Part shown: positions 9,013 through 18,490 of the stretch, in pieces | Numbering within the stretch: position 1 is the first letter of the stretch | Layout: every line of letters starts with the position of its first letter | Assembly (NCBI GenBank): GCA_017934975.1 | Contig: JAGBIM010000027.1 | Coordinates: 62,001-126,000 of the forward strand | Length of the DNA stretch: 64,000 nt | Source: Clostridia bacterium | Lineage (GTDB): Bacteria > Bacillota > Clostridia > Oscillospirales > UBA644 | Reading direction: 5' to 3' | Made by a program: the position numbers and the translations under genes | Notes under the pieces: model-generated | What the model saw: only the letters and a program-made list of their open reading frames with translations | What the model was told of the DNA's origin: nothing | Database searches by the model: none

Positions 9013-9945
9013 TCAAAAAATTAAGGGTAAAAGAAGTTCCGACATAATGGGGACGGTGATCACGCACAGAATCGTGGAGATCAGAACCGTGTTCGCCGCT
9101 TGTTTCTGTCCGTGACCGATCAGTTCCGAGAGGGATTGGATCATGCTGGCGCAGGGGCAGGCGGCCAGAAGCACCACCGAGGCCCGTACGTAGGGCTCTA
9201 CGGGGAGCAGGAGCATAACGCCCAGGGTGATGACGGGGAAAACGACCATTTTGGCAAGGGAGGCCAGCACCGACCGCCAGTCGGTCAGCAGAGCCTTCAG
9301 CTTCACCGTGGCAAGGCGCATGCCGAGGATGATCATGCAAAGGGGGGTGGACATGCGGCCCAACAGGATGATGCCCTCCTCCACAACCGGCGGAAAACTC
9401 CACCCGAACAAAAACATGGGATAGGCCAGAAGCATGGCCAGAAACAGGGGGACGGTGAGAATCTTTTTCGGCCGCATATAGCTTTTGTCGCCCGAAATCA
9501 GGAAGAGGCCGAGGGTCCACGCCACCAGATTCATGGTCAGAGAAAAAATCTGGGAAAAGACGGGTGCAAAGGGATATTGGGGAAGAAAATGCTCCAACAG
9601 GGGGATTCCGAAAAATCCCACGTTTCCCAGGGCGGTGGAGACGGTGAAAACCCGCCAGCGCACGTCCTCCTTGCGGCGGTGCAGGATCAGCCAAAAGCCC
9701 AGGATCACCACCAAAAGCAGCCCCAACGTGGCTCCGAAGCAGAGCCAGATCATCTTGTTCAGCTCGGGGGAGTAGGTGGCCCGCGAAAAAGAATAGAGGG
9801 AAAGACAGGGGGAGCAGACGTACAAAAGCAGTTTTGCAAAGGCGGGAATGGAGTCGGGCTTGATCGTTTTCGTTTTGATGAACAGAAAGCCGGGGATGGC
9901 GTAGGCCAACAGGGTGACCACGCGGACGAGGGTGTCTAAAAACAT
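9013..9945 (-). CDS. AEC-family permease (auxin efflux carrier type)
   Basis: An integral membrane carrier of 310 residues with about ten hydrophobic segments in the two five-helix halves typical of the AEC family (for example residues 4-22, 62-88, 127-150, 285-310). Bacterial members move small organic anions or amino acids. Lying directly ahead of metY-metA, it may handle a methionine-pathway metabolite, but this is context only. One base separates it from the HAD gene upstream, so the two are surely co-transcribed. Confidence 0.85.
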   Translation of the reverse strand: MFLDTLVRVVTLLAYAIPGFLFIKTKTIKPDSIPAFAKLLLYVCSPCLSLYSFSRATYSPELNKMIWLCFGATLGLLLVVILGFWLILHRRKEDVRWRVFTVSTALGNVGFFGIPLLEHFLPQYPFAPVFSQIFSLTMNLVAWTLGLFLISGDKSYMRPKKILTVPLFLAMLLAYPMFLFGWSFPPVVEEGIILLGRMSTPLCMIILGMRLATVKLKALLTDWRSVLASLAKMVVFPVITLGVMLLLPVEPYVRASVVLLAACPCASMIQSLSELIGHGQKQAANTVLISTILCVITVPIMSELLLPLIF

Positions 9946-9946
9946 C

Positions 9947-10594
9947 TCAAGCCTCCCAATTCTTCAGCAGGTCCAAGGGATGATCCAAAAACAGATCGGG
10001 CTTGCATTTCATCAAATCTTCCTTGTCCCGAAAACCCCAGCCTGCCGCCAGAAAGGCGATGCCGGCGTTGTGGGCCGTCTGTCCGTCCACTTCCGAATCT
10101 CCCATCAGGGCCGTCGATTCGTAGGATGCGCCCAGTTCCTTCAGGGCATAGTCTACCCCGTCGGTGCAGGGCTTGCGACGCAGACCTTCCTTTTCGCCGA
10201 GGGCAAAGGAGATCTGCGGAAAATGCTGCTTTGCCAGAGCCTTAACCTGCACGTCACCCTTGTTGGACAGTACGGCGGTTTTGACTCCCCGACGGTGCAA
10301 TTCGTCGATCAGCTCCAAAATCCCTTGATAGGGAGCGGTGTTGTCGTTGGCGTGGAGATTATAATAAGCCAGATATTCCTTCAGACACCGATCCACGGTT
10401 TTTTCGTCGCATCCCGCGGGCAGGGATTTCTCCACCAGGTTGCGAGCGCCGTTCCCCAGAAAGCTGCGAATCTCCCGTTCCGTACGCAGAGGATATCCGT
10501 GCTCTTTCAGCATGTGATTGATGGAAATCGTCAAATCGGTCAAGGTATTCAAGAGGGTTCCGTCCAGATCGAAAAGGACTGCTTTAAATTTCAT
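9947..10594 (-). CDS. HAD-superfamily phosphatase, phosphoglycolate phosphatase-like
   Basis: A 215-residue HAD subfamily IA hydrolase. Motif I is FDLDGTLLNT (nucleophile Asp and acid Asp both present), motif II is VLSNKG, the lysine of motif III lies in LRRKPCTDG, and motif IV is MGDSEVDGQTAHNAG. The helical cap between motifs I and II is of the Gph type. Family members clear phosphoglycolate, a product of DNA repair, but substrate cannot be read from sequence. It is the first gene of the operon that runs into AEC-metY-metA. Confidence 0.85.
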   Translation of the reverse strand: MKFKAVLFDLDGTLLNTLTDLTISINHMLKEHGYPLRTEREIRSFLGNGARNLVEKSLPAGCDEKTVDRCLKEYLAYYNLHANDNTAPYQGILELIDELHRRGVKTAVLSNKGDVQVKALAKQHFPQISFALGEKEGLRRKPCTDGVDYALKELGASYESTALMGDSEVDGQTAHNAGIAFLAAGWGFRDKEDLMKCKPDLFLDHPLDLLKNWEA

Positions 10595-10633
10595 TTTTTT
10601 TGCTCCGAAATTGAAATAGCATATACATTAGTA

Positions 10634-10663
10634 AGTATACCACATTTTTTGCATATTTGTCAA
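10634..10663 (-). promoter_or_regulatory. Promoter of the HAD-AEC-metY-metA operon
   Basis: On the minus strand TTGACA (10658-10663) and TATACT (10634-10639) have an 18-base spacer. The leader of about 35 bases leaves no room for a SAM riboswitch. Confidence 0.8.
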
Positions 10664-10817
10664 GGGTGCGTTTTTTACGGCTTTGGATATTTTGAACGAT
10701 ATTTCCCGTTGATTTTTATGCAATCTGCCGAAAATGAGAAAAAAAAGAGGAAAGGCAGAAAAATCTTCGTATTTGTATATAGAGAAAGCAAAAAATGTCG
10801 AGAGGAGAGGAATTTTT

Positions 10818-12614
10818 ATGGCACAGTTCTTCGGAGAAGAATTTTTGAACGAATTGCGCAGCCGTCTGGATATCGTGCAGATCGTGGAACAGTACGTGAC
10901 GCTGAAGAAATCTTCCTCGTCCTCTTACGTGGGGCTTTGCCCCTTCCATAACGAAAAAACGCCCTCCTTCCACGTGAATGCGGACCGCAAGTTTTTCCAT
11001 TGCTTCGGCTGCAACGCAGGGGGCGACGCCATCACCTTCGTGATGAAGATGCAGAATCTCTCCTTTCACGATGCCGTCACCACCCTGGCGGAATCGGTGG
11101 GAATGAAGGTTCCCACGCGGGACACCTTCGACAGCGAGGTGACCCAGTTGCGGAAAACCGTTCTGGAGATCAACAAAAAAGCGGCGCGGTATTATCACGA
11201 ATGTCTCTTTTCCCCGGAAGGAAAAAAGGCTTTGGAGTATATGTACGGCCGCGGTTACACGCGCAATTCCCTTATCCGCTTCGGCGTGGGATACGCTCCC
11301 GCAGGCTGGACCAACGTCTACTATAAAATGCGGGAATACGGCTATACCGACGAGCAGATCAAGGCCGCACAGTTGGTTCTTGCTCCGAAAAACGAAGGGA
11401 AAAGTTACCGTCTTTTCGACTTTTTCCGCGATCGGGTCATGCTTCCTATTATCGACGCCAACGGCAACGTCATCGGCTTCGGCGGGCGCACCCTGGATCC
11501 CGAAGAAAAAGCCCGGAAATATATGAACACCTCCGATTCCTTCGTCTTCCGCAAGGGGAACAACCTCTACGGAATGAATTACGCCAAGAGCACCAAAAAG
11601 GATCATCTGATCCTCTGCGAAGGGAACCTGGACGTGATTGCCATGCATCAAGCGGGCTTTGACAACGCCGTGGCAGGTCTCGGAACGGCGCTGACCCCCG
11701 AGCAGGGGCGGCTTTTGAAGAAATATACCGACCGCGTGGTTCTCTGTTACGACAACGACGAGGCGGGACGGAAGGCCACCCAGCGTGCCATGCAGGTTCT
11801 GTCGTCGCTGGATCTGAACGTGCGGGTTTTGACCCTTCGTGGGGGCAAAGACCCCGACGAGATCATCAAAAAAGAGGGAAGAGAGTTTTTCCAATCCCTC
11901 GTGGACGCCTCGGAAACGGGGGTGGATTTCCGCCTCAACGAGATCTTCCGACGGTACGATTTAGAGCAGGACCACGAGCGGGTTCAATGCTCCAAGGACG
12001 TGTTCGATCTGTTGGGCACCATTCGGCAGGACGCCCAACGGGAGATCTATTCCTCCCGTGCGGCCAAGCGGCTGAATCTTTCCGAGGAAACGGTAAAGCG
12101 GGAAGTGAACCGCCGTCTTAAGCGCATGGAATCTTTGCGTAAAAAACAGCAGGAGAAGGACGAGAATAACCGCTTGCGGGGCGTGGGGGACAAGATCAAT
12201 CCCCAGCGCATGACCAATCTGAAGGCGGCGCGGGCGGAGGAGGATATTTTGTCGGTGCTTCTGGCCTTCCCCGACAAGGCACAGATTATCTCCGAGCAGG
12301 TTTCCCCCGAGGATTTCGTCACCGATTTCAACCGACGGGTCTATATGGCCCTTCTGGAGCAGATTCGAAACAATCCCACGGCCTCCGAGCCGGGGCTGCT
12401 TCTGTCCCAGTATTTCCAGCCCGACGAGATGGGACGGATCATCGGCTTTATTTCCTCCTGCGAGGCCATCAACGCCGACGAAAAAATGATTCAACAGGCC
12501 GTCTCGGTCTTGAAAGAAGAAAAAAACAGAATTGCCCGTATTTCCGCAGGGGGCGACGAAGCCTTCGCCGCCAATCTGCAACGGTTGCGGGATAAGCGCA
12601 AGCAAAAGGAGTAA
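10818..12614 (+). CDS. dnaG: DNA primase DnaG
   Basis: Makes RNA primers at the replication fork. The 598 residues contain, in order, the CHC2 zinc finger (LCPFHNEKTPSFHV...FHCFGCNAGGD, residues about 38-68), the RNA polymerase core with TOPRIM (HLILCEGNLDVIAMHQAG, VLCYDNDEAGRKA) and a C-terminal DnaB-binding helical region from about residue 440. The ATG at 10818 (protein MAQFFGEEF) has GAGAGGAG upstream. The frame is open from 10734, but the extra N-terminus is not family-like. It is followed six bases later by sigA. No convincing promoter was found in 10664-10817. Confidence 0.96.
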   Translation: MAQFFGEEFLNELRSRLDIVQIVEQYVTLKKSSSSSYVGLCPFHNEKTPSFHVNADRKFFHCFGCNAGGDAITFVMKMQNLSFHDAVTTLAESVGMKVPTRDTFDSEVTQLRKTVLEINKKAARYYHECLFSPEGKKALEYMYGRGYTRNSLIRFGVGYAPAGWTNVYYKMREYGYTDEQIKAAQLVLAPKNEGKSYRLFDFFRDRVMLPIIDANGNVIGFGGRTLDPEEKARKYMNTSDSFVFRKGNNLYGMNYAKSTKKDHLILCEGNLDVIAMHQAGFDNAVAGLGTALTPEQGRLLKKYTDRVVLCYDNDEAGRKATQRAMQVLSSLDLNVRVLTLRGGKDPDEIIKKEGREFFQSLVDASETGVDFRLNEIFRRYDLEQDHERVQCSKDVFDLLGTIRQDAQREIYSSRAAKRLNLSEETVKREVNRRLKRMESLRKKQQEKDENNRLRGVGDKINPQRMTNLKAARAEEDILSVLLAFPDKAQIISEQVSPEDFVTDFNRRVYMALLEQIRNNPTASEPGLLLSQYFQPDEMGRIIGFISSCEAINADEKMIQQAVSVLKEEKNRIARISAGGDEAFAANLQRLRDKRKQKE

Positions 12615-12620
12615 ACGGAT

Positions 12621-13751
12621 ATGGAAGAAATGCAGAACACGATTCCCCAGAACGAATCCGAAGCCAAAGTGATCCTGCGGGATCTGCTGGAAAAGGCCAA
12701 GGAGCGGGAAGGGAATCTGACCGAAAACGAAGTGCGTGACGCCCTGCGTCCCACGGGGATGAGCAAGGATCAGGTCAATTCCATTATCGACGATCTGCGT
12801 ATCGGCGGAATCGAGATTGAAGAAGATATTGACCCCGAGGAACTGGGCGAGCTGGAAGAAGAGGTCAGCCTTCTTCCCGTGGACCCGGAGGATATGGAAG
12901 CCATGCTTCAGTCCGAAGGAATTACCATTGACGACCCCGTGAAGGTGTATCTCCACGATATCGGTCGCGTTCCTCTGCTTACCTCGGAAGAGGAAAGCGA
13001 ACTTGCCCAGCGCATCTCCGAAGGGGATCTGGAAGCCAAACAACGGCTCAACGAAGCGAACCTTCGTCTGGTGGTCAGCATCGCCAAGCGTTACGTGGGC
13101 CGCAATCTGCTGTTTTTGGATCTGATTCAGGAAGGAAACCTGGGTCTGATCAAGGCCGTGGACAAGTTCGATGCCACGAAGGGATATAAATTCTCCACCT
13201 ACGCTACCTGGTGGATCCGCCAGGCCATTACCCGCGCCATTGCCGATCAGGCCCGCACCATCCGCATTCCCGTCCACATGGTGGAGACCATCAACCGTCT
13301 TTCCAAGGTGGAAAAGATGCTGACCCAGGAATACGGCCGTCAGCCTCAGGTGGAGGAGATTGCCGCGGAAATGGGGATGCCTCTGGAACGGGTTCGTGAG
13401 ATCATGAAGGTGGCCCAGGACCCCGTTTCGCTGGAATCTCCCGTCGGGGAAGAGGAAGACTCCCATCTGGGCGACTTTATCGCCGACGACGACGTGCCTT
13501 CTCCCTCCGACGTGGCCGCACAGACCATGCTTAAGGGAGAATTGAACGAGGTTCTGAAGACCCTTTCCGACCGGGAAGCGCGGGTTTTGCGGTTGCGTTT
13601 CGGTCTGGACGACGGACGGACCCGCACCCTGGAAGAGGTGGGAAAAGAGTTCAACGTAACCCGTGAGCGTATCCGTCAGATCGAAGCGAAGGCCCTGCGT
13701 AAACTGCGTCATCCCAGCCGGATCAAGTTGTTGAAAGACTACATGGATTAA
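12621..13751 (+). CDS. sigA: Primary RNA polymerase sigma factor (SigA/RpoD)
   Basis: Vegetative sigma-70 factor of 376 residues, the compact Firmicutes form. Visible parts are region 1.1 (residues about 15-65), region 1.2 ([16 protein letters not shown]), region 2 ([35 protein letters not shown] and [19 protein letters not shown] for -10 recognition and melting), region 3 ([14 protein letters not shown]) and region 4 ([20 protein letters not shown] for -35 binding). It follows dnaG by six bases; rpsU is absent from this version of the macromolecular synthesis operon. The canonical regions 2.4 and 4.2 fit the TTGACA/TATAAT sites seen here. Confidence 0.97.
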   Translation: MEEMQNTIPQNESEAKVILRDLLEKAKEREGNLTENEVRDALRPTGMSKDQVNSIIDDLRIGGIEIEEDIDPEELGELEEEVSLLPVDPEDMEAMLQSEGITIDDPVKVYLHDIGRVPLLTSEEESELAQRISEGDLEAKQRLNEANLRLVVSIAKRYVGRNLLFLDLIQEGNLGLIKAVDKFDATKGYKFSTYATWWIRQAITRAIADQARTIRIPVHMVETINRLSKVEKMLTQEYGRQPQVEEIAAEMGMPLERVREIMKVAQDPVSLESPVGEEEDSHLGDFIADDDVPSPSDVAAQTMLKGELNEVLKTLSDREARVLRLRFGLDDGRTRTLEEVGKEFNVTRERIRQIEAKALRKLRHPSRIKLLKDYMD

Positions 13752-13768
13752 TTCGGGAGGATCGGATC

Positions 13769-14572
13769 GTGGCACATAAGGTTTCCTTTGATTTGGAACG
13801 GATCAAGGCCAAAAAAGGCTTTATCTGTGATATGGACGGCGTGATCTATCACGGGAATAAATTGCTTCCCGGCGTCAAGGAATTCGTGGAATGGCTGACG
13901 GCGGAAAACAAGCGGTTTTTGTTCCTTACCAACAGCAGTGAGCGCTCTCCCCGGGAGCTTTCCCAGAAGCTGGCCCGCCTCGGGCTGACCGTTTCGGAGG
14001 ATCATTTTTATACCTCCGCCATGGCAACCGCGGCCTTTTTGGCTTCCCAGAAGCCCGACGGCTCCGCTTACGTCATCGGCGAGCCGGGTTTGATCAACGC
14101 CCTGTACGACGCGGGCTTTTCCATGAACGATATTAACCCCGACTACGTGGTGGTGGGGGAGACCTCTTCCTATAATTGGGAGAAAATTGAAAAAGCCACT
14201 CTGCTGGTCAACGCAGGGGCCAAACTGATCGGGGCCAATCCCGACCTGTCCGCCCCCTCCGAGCGGGGCATCGTTCCCGCCACGGGCTCTATGGTGGCGC
14301 CCATCGCCCAGGCATCGGGAAAGCGGGCTTATTTCGTAGGAAAACCCAATCCTCTGATGATGCGTCACGCCATCCGTCTGCTGCAGGTGGAGGTGGAGGA
14401 CGCCATGATCATCGGCGACCGCATGGATACGGATATCATTGCGGGCATTGAGAGTGAAATCGACACCACGCTGGTGTTGAGCGGGGTCACCACACTGGAT
14501 CTCATCCGAGAGTTCCCCTATCGCCCCACTTATATCATGAACGGCGTCTGCGATTTTACGGCAAAAGAATAA
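13769..14572 (+). CDS. HAD-IIA phosphatase (NagD/AraL-like)
   Basis: A 267-residue HAD hydrolase with the C2 cap of the NagD group. Motif I is CDMDGVIYHGN, motif II is FLTNSSERSP, the motif III lysine lies in YFVGKPNPLMM and motif IV is MIIGDRMDTDIIAG. Relatives hydrolyse nucleotide monophosphates or sugar phosphates; which one is not apparent. The start is GTG at 13769, with GGGAGG eight bases ahead. It follows sigA by 17 bases and ends the transcript at the 14581 terminator. Confidence 0.9.
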   Translation: MAHKVSFDLERIKAKKGFICDMDGVIYHGNKLLPGVKEFVEWLTAENKRFLFLTNSSERSPRELSQKLARLGLTVSEDHFYTSAMATAAFLASQKPDGSAYVIGEPGLINALYDAGFSMNDINPDYVVVGETSSYNWEKIEKATLLVNAGAKLIGANPDLSAPSERGIVPATGSMVAPIAQASGKRAYFVGKPNPLMMRHAIRLLQVEVEDAMIIGDRMDTDIIAGIESEIDTTLVLSGVTTLDLIREFPYRPTYIMNGVCDFTAKE

Positions 14573-14580
14573 ACCGTCTG

Positions 14581-14619
14581 CGGAAAGTCTCCGAAAAAAA
14601 GGGAGGCTTTCCGTTTTTG
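14581..14619 (+). terminator. Terminator of the dnaG-sigA-HAD operon
   Basis: The hairpin CGGAAAGTCTCC / GGAGGCTTTCCG (one G-U pair) is followed by TTTTTG. Confidence 0.85.
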
Positions 14620-14653
14620 TCCGAATCCGATAAAGAAATGACGCTTTTTTCTA

Positions 14654-14683
14654 TTGACGGTTTCTTTCCTTCTTTGTTAAAAT
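14654..14683 (+). promoter_or_regulatory. Promoter of the exported repeat protein gene
   Basis: TTGACG (14654-14659) and TAAAAT (14678-14683) are spaced by 18 bases, about 60 bases ahead of the start codon. Confidence 0.6.
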
Positions 14684-14741
14684 AACAGTATATACGTGCG
14701 GCATAAAAAACCGCGACGAAAAAAAGAGAGGAGTCCTTTTT

Positions 14742-16856
14742 ATGCGAAAGATTGCAGGTCTCGTTGCAATACTTCTGTTGATTACGGTTGCGGTATTAGC
14801 GTTTTCCCTTTCGGGATCCGCCGCAGGAACCCCCTGCGCGGAGGTTAAAATCGGGACCACAACTCTGAATGCGTCCAACAAAACCTTATCTGCAGGCGGA
14901 GGAACCGCTTCCTTCGATCCTGCCACGGGAACGTTGACGCTGAATAACGTGCAGGGAATCGACCAGATTTCTTCCGTGGAGGGGGATCTGACGATCCTTG
15001 CCGTCGGAACAAACACGTTGTCCACGACGAAAAGCTTCGTCGTGAATACGGATCTTGGAAATCTGACCTTCGGCGGTACGGGGTCTTTGTCCATGACGGG
15101 AACTACTTACGGCATTTACGCGAAGCGGGGAACGATGACCTTTCAGGACGGCGTTACGGTTTCCGTCAAAACGGGAAGTACGTACGTTCTTGGAAACAGC
15201 GGAGAGAACGACATCGTCTTTAAAGGATCTTCCAAAGTGACCCTGGAGGGTACGGGAGATAAGCTCATATTCCACAACAACGTCGGTTCCAACAAGGTTT
15301 CCGTTCAGCAAACCGCACAGGTGACGGTAAAAGCTCCCTCCTGCACGGCGGGCAACGTCTTATCCATTGCGGATCTGGAGGTCCTTGGAGGCACTCTGAA
15401 CGTAACCATGGAGAAACTTTCCGCCTACGGAATCAGCTGCAAGGCCTTCCGGCAAACGGCGGGAACCGTAACCCTGAAGACCGTGAACGCGGGTGCCGAC
15501 GCCATGTACTGCACGGCCTTTGAAAAGAGCGGCGGCGATATGAGCGTTGAGGTGAACGGCAATGCCTCCGTTACCAAGATTCAGGGGATTTTCGTTGCGG
15601 GTAACGACGACACCGTTGCCACCTTTGGGGGCGGAACGATGACCTTTACCATGAATTCCGTCAATCCCGCTGCGTCGCACCTGCACGCACTGTATTTCCA
15701 TCATTTGAAAATGGCGAACTTCTCGGGCACGGAATTTACTTTTAATATCAACACTCCGAACGCGGGTACCTTTTCTTCCGCCATTCTGACGGGTTGGTCT
15801 CAGGAGATTTCCATGACGGGAGGCAAAATCGTTGCCAATCTCAACGATAAGACCACGGGGCTGATCTGTCCCCGATATGCTACGGACGATTTCGTTCTCA
15901 ACGTCAGCGGCGGTACGGTTACGGGCACGGCTCCCAGCCTTTTGAACACCCATACGGGCACGGACGGTACCGGAGTGACCACCTCCGTGGCCGTGAATAT
16001 CAAGGACGGAGCAAAAATCAAGCTTTCAACTCCCGGCGGCGTATTTTCCTCCGCAAATAAATATACGGTGGTTACGAGCGGTTCCAACGCCTCCTTTGCC
16101 GACGGGTGCGGTCTTTCCTCCGCGGGACAATGGCTGATCACGGCCAATATGTTTTCTTCCGGTAATTATCTGACCGGGGTTCAGATTACCGACGCAAAGG
16201 GTACGGTTACGTTGAATTACGGAACTCGCGTTTATCACGGAACGGTGGGACGTATCGTTTTGGATCCGGATGCGAAAACCCTTCTCTTGGATGGTGTCGT
16301 GGGGCCGAAATCGGTTTCCGTTCCCGGAGACGCTACGGTGACGGTTTGGGGAACCAATGAGATCGGGGGAGGCGCTACGGCGCTTTCTTCCGACGGAAAT
16401 CTCACGGTGAACGGGACGGGGACTCTGGAATTGACCGGCTCTTCCAAGGTTCTTTCCGCAAAAAATCTGACCGTCAACGGTCCTTCTCTGTACGTGGCGG
16501 CCTCTTCCGGGACGGCGCTGGATGCAACCTCCTTAACGGGGACGGGGACTTCCAGGTTGCGCTTCCTTTCCGAAAGGGGCAACGCCGTAACGGTTTCGTC
16601 GGTTCGTCTGAGCGACTCCGTTAAGGTGAAAATCTACGCCGATCAGGGTGAAGGGATTTCTCTTACGGATTTGACCCTCTCCGACGGAGCGGAATTGACC
16701 GTCGACGCCAAGGGGACCGGCGTTTCCGCAACGGGAACGATAGACCTTTCGGGAAATGCCTGGATTCGGATCTATTCCGAAGGAACGGGGCTGGATGCGA
16801 AGGATTCTTCGGTTCGCAAATCGGGGAACGCCACCTTGACCGTTTTGAAAGACTGA
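14742..16856 (+). CDS. Exported beta-strand repeat protein, unknown function
   Basis: A 704-residue secreted protein. Residues 1-27 form a signal peptide (MRKIAGLVAI start, hydrophobic core, cut after a small-residue stretch near GSAAG). The rest is Gly/Thr/Ser/Val-rich with many short strands, as in right-handed beta-helix or carbohydrate-binding surface proteins. It looks like two related halves. FDPATGTLTLNNVQG, then LTFGGTGSLSMTG, in the first half resemble LDPDAKTLLLDGVVG, then LTVNGTGTLELTG, near residues 505-570. There is no LPXTG, lipobox, SLH or C-terminal membrane anchor. GAGAGGAG precedes the ATG. It is 24 bases ahead of the esterase lipoprotein gene, so both are probably displayed and used together. 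Confidence 0.75.
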   Translation: MRKIAGLVAILLLITVAVLAFSLSGSAAGTPCAEVKIGTTTLNASNKTLSAGGGTASFDPATGTLTLNNVQGIDQISSVEGDLTILAVGTNTLSTTKSFVVNTDLGNLTFGGTGSLSMTGTTYGIYAKRGTMTFQDGVTVSVKTGSTYVLGNSGENDIVFKGSSKVTLEGTGDKLIFHNNVGSNKVSVQQTAQVTVKAPSCTAGNVLSIADLEVLGGTLNVTMEKLSAYGISCKAFRQTAGTVTLKTVNAGADAMYCTAFEKSGGDMSVEVNGNASVTKIQGIFVAGNDDTVATFGGGTMTFTMNSVNPAASHLHALYFHHLKMANFSGTEFTFNINTPNAGTFSSAILTGWSQEISMTGGKIVANLNDKTTGLICPRYATDDFVLNVSGGTVTGTAPSLLNTHTGTDGTGVTTSVAVNIKDGAKIKLSTPGGVFSSANKYTVVTSGSNASFADGCGLSSAGQWLITANMFSSGNYLTGVQITDAKGTVTLNYGTRVYHGTVGRIVLDPDAKTLLLDGVVGPKSVSVPGDATVTVWGTNEIGGGATALSSDGNLTVNGTGTLELTGSSKVLSAKNLTVNGPSLYVAASSGTALDATSLTGTGTSRLRFLSERGNAVTVSSVRLSDSVKVKIYADQGEGISLTDLTLSDGAELTVDAKGTGVSATGTIDLSGNAWIRIYSEGTGLDAKDSSVRKSGNATLTVLKD

Positions 16857-16880
16857 TTTTTGGAAAGGAAGAACGACGTG

Positions 16881-18437
16881 ATGAAAAAAATATTGGCTCT
16901 TATACTTTGTTTGGTTCTTGCTTTTTCGCTGATTTCCTGCTCTTCCGGATCCGATGAGGAGATGGGGACGGATACGGCGGGGCTGACGGGAACGTCGAGT
17001 CTGTTTTCGGAGGGAGAATCGGAAAAAAACACCGATTCGCAAACCGACTTGACCGACGGGTCTCAAGGGGAGACCGATCTTCCGTCCTCGGATACGGACG
17101 GTTCCGGTTCCGACTTAACGACTTCGACGAATACGCCGACCCCTCCTCCGCCCGTTGAGGATACGGCAGGAGAGGATAAAACGGAAGGAACGGTGGATGA
17201 ACCCGTGAATTTGACTTTGAAATACGACGATCGTTATACCTTTGCCGACGCCATTGAAAACATTGAAACTCTGTCCGTGACTTCCAAGGTTGCGGGTACT
17301 GACAAAGCGGACGGAGCCGTTTTGAAAAAGAAGAGCAATCTTCACCGGGACGTAGGCATCGCCTGCGGCGTGGGTACGGCGCGGGTAACTCTGAAGAACG
17401 GAAGCGTTTATCTGGTCACCGTTACTCCCGCCCCCATTTCCGTGTTTCTGATGATCGGTCAAAGTAACACCGAAGGCTCCACGGTGGGCGGGGATGATCC
17501 TGCCGTTTGCAAGGCGGCACGGGATCAGTCCATCGTCTGCGAGGAAGGGCAAATTTATTCCACTTACGCATGGTCTACCACGGGGCACGCCACCTACGTT
17601 GCGGGGTTCTCTTCCTCCAACAAGCTGTCCGTAAGCAACGCCAAGAATTTCGTGGCCTCTTCTCTGACCTCCTCCGTTTCCCGCGGGGGGACGCAACTGG
17701 AATATCCCTTGAACTCCCTTTCTGCAGGCAAGAGAGGGAAGTCCGGTTACGACAGCGGTCTTGCCTGGAAATGGCACGAGCTGACGGGAGAAAAGGTCTG
17801 GGTGGTCAACTGCGGTGCGGGGAGCACCACCATTCAGGTCTGGCAGCCGGGGCAGGTTCGGTATGATAATTGCGTTGCCATTATGGATAACGTCCGTGCT
17901 ACCATGGATGCGGAGGTTGCGGCAGGGCACTATGAGTTGAAAAACTTCGCATATTTCTGGCTTCAAGGGGAAAGCAACAGCGTGAACAATGCGGATCTTC
18001 TGGATAAAGCCGGATATTTGGAGCAATTCGAAACGATGCACACCAATCTGAAAGAGGACGTGTATTTGACGAACAAAAAATTGGAGGGTTGCGGCATCAT
18101 TATGGTGCGTGCCTTTACCACCTCCAATCCCGCTACCGATACCAAAGATACGGGACCCCGTCTTGCTCAGAAGGAGGCCATTGCCGCCACCTCGGGCGTT
18201 TTTGCGGACGTTTTTGAGGCTTGTACCGAAAACGATAAATGGATCACCGTGAAGGGGGTCCGGGATTACTGGAACGAAAAATATCCCAATTCCGTTTATC
18301 CCTTCCGCGTCCATTCCCAGGCTTATACCAATCCTACCGCCATCGCCACGGTGCATACGGGCGTCCATTACCTGCAGCCGGGCTACAACGAAATCGGCAT
18401 CGTTGCCGCGACGAACGCGCTTGCGTATTTGCATTGA
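16881..18437 (+). CDS. Lipoprotein with SGNH (sialate O-acetylesterase-like) esterase domain
   Basis: A 518-residue lipoprotein. The lipobox is LISC with the lipidated Cys near residue 21. An acidic Ser/Thr/Asp/Glu linker (to about residue 95) with a PTPPPPVED patch follows, then a small Ig-like segment (residues about 110-185), then the esterase domain. That domain shows FLMIGQSNTEGS (block I with the nucleophile Ser), FWLQGESN (block III) and HYLQPGYNEIG (His block), as in the DUF303/SASA family that removes acetyl groups from glycans. The start is ATG at 16881 with GGAAAGG ahead; an in-frame TTG at 16860 has no such site. The target sugar is unknown. Confidence 0.88.
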   Translation: MKKILALILCLVLAFSLISCSSGSDEEMGTDTAGLTGTSSLFSEGESEKNTDSQTDLTDGSQGETDLPSSDTDGSGSDLTTSTNTPTPPPPVEDTAGEDKTEGTVDEPVNLTLKYDDRYTFADAIENIETLSVTSKVAGTDKADGAVLKKKSNLHRDVGIACGVGTARVTLKNGSVYLVTVTPAPISVFLMIGQSNTEGSTVGGDDPAVCKAARDQSIVCEEGQIYSTYAWSTTGHATYVAGFSSSNKLSVSNAKNFVASSLTSSVSRGGTQLEYPLNSLSAGKRGKSGYDSGLAWKWHELTGEKVWVVNCGAGSTTIQVWQPGQVRYDNCVAIMDNVRATMDAEVAAGHYELKNFAYFWLQGESNSVNNADLLDKAGYLEQFETMHTNLKEDVYLTNKKLEGCGIIMVRAFTTSNPATDTKDTGPRLAQKEAIAATSGVFADVFEACTENDKWITVKGVRDYWNEKYPNSVYPFRVHSQAYTNPTAIATVHTGVHYLQPGYNEIGIVAATNALAYLH

Positions 18438-18452
18438 GCGTAAGAAAATTTT

Positions 18453-18487
18453 ACCCCTCGGTCTTTCTTCGGACCGAGGGGTTTTTC
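18453..18487 (+). terminator. Terminator after the esterase lipoprotein gene
   Basis: ACCCCTCGGTC pairs with GACCGAGGGGT and a T run follows. It also lies just past the converging symporter gene. Confidence 0.85.
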
Positions 18488-18490
18488 GTG

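Noticed and set aside
10664-10817. Promoter for dnaG
   Set aside because: Several weak TTGAnn and TATATA combinations occur, but none with good spacing.
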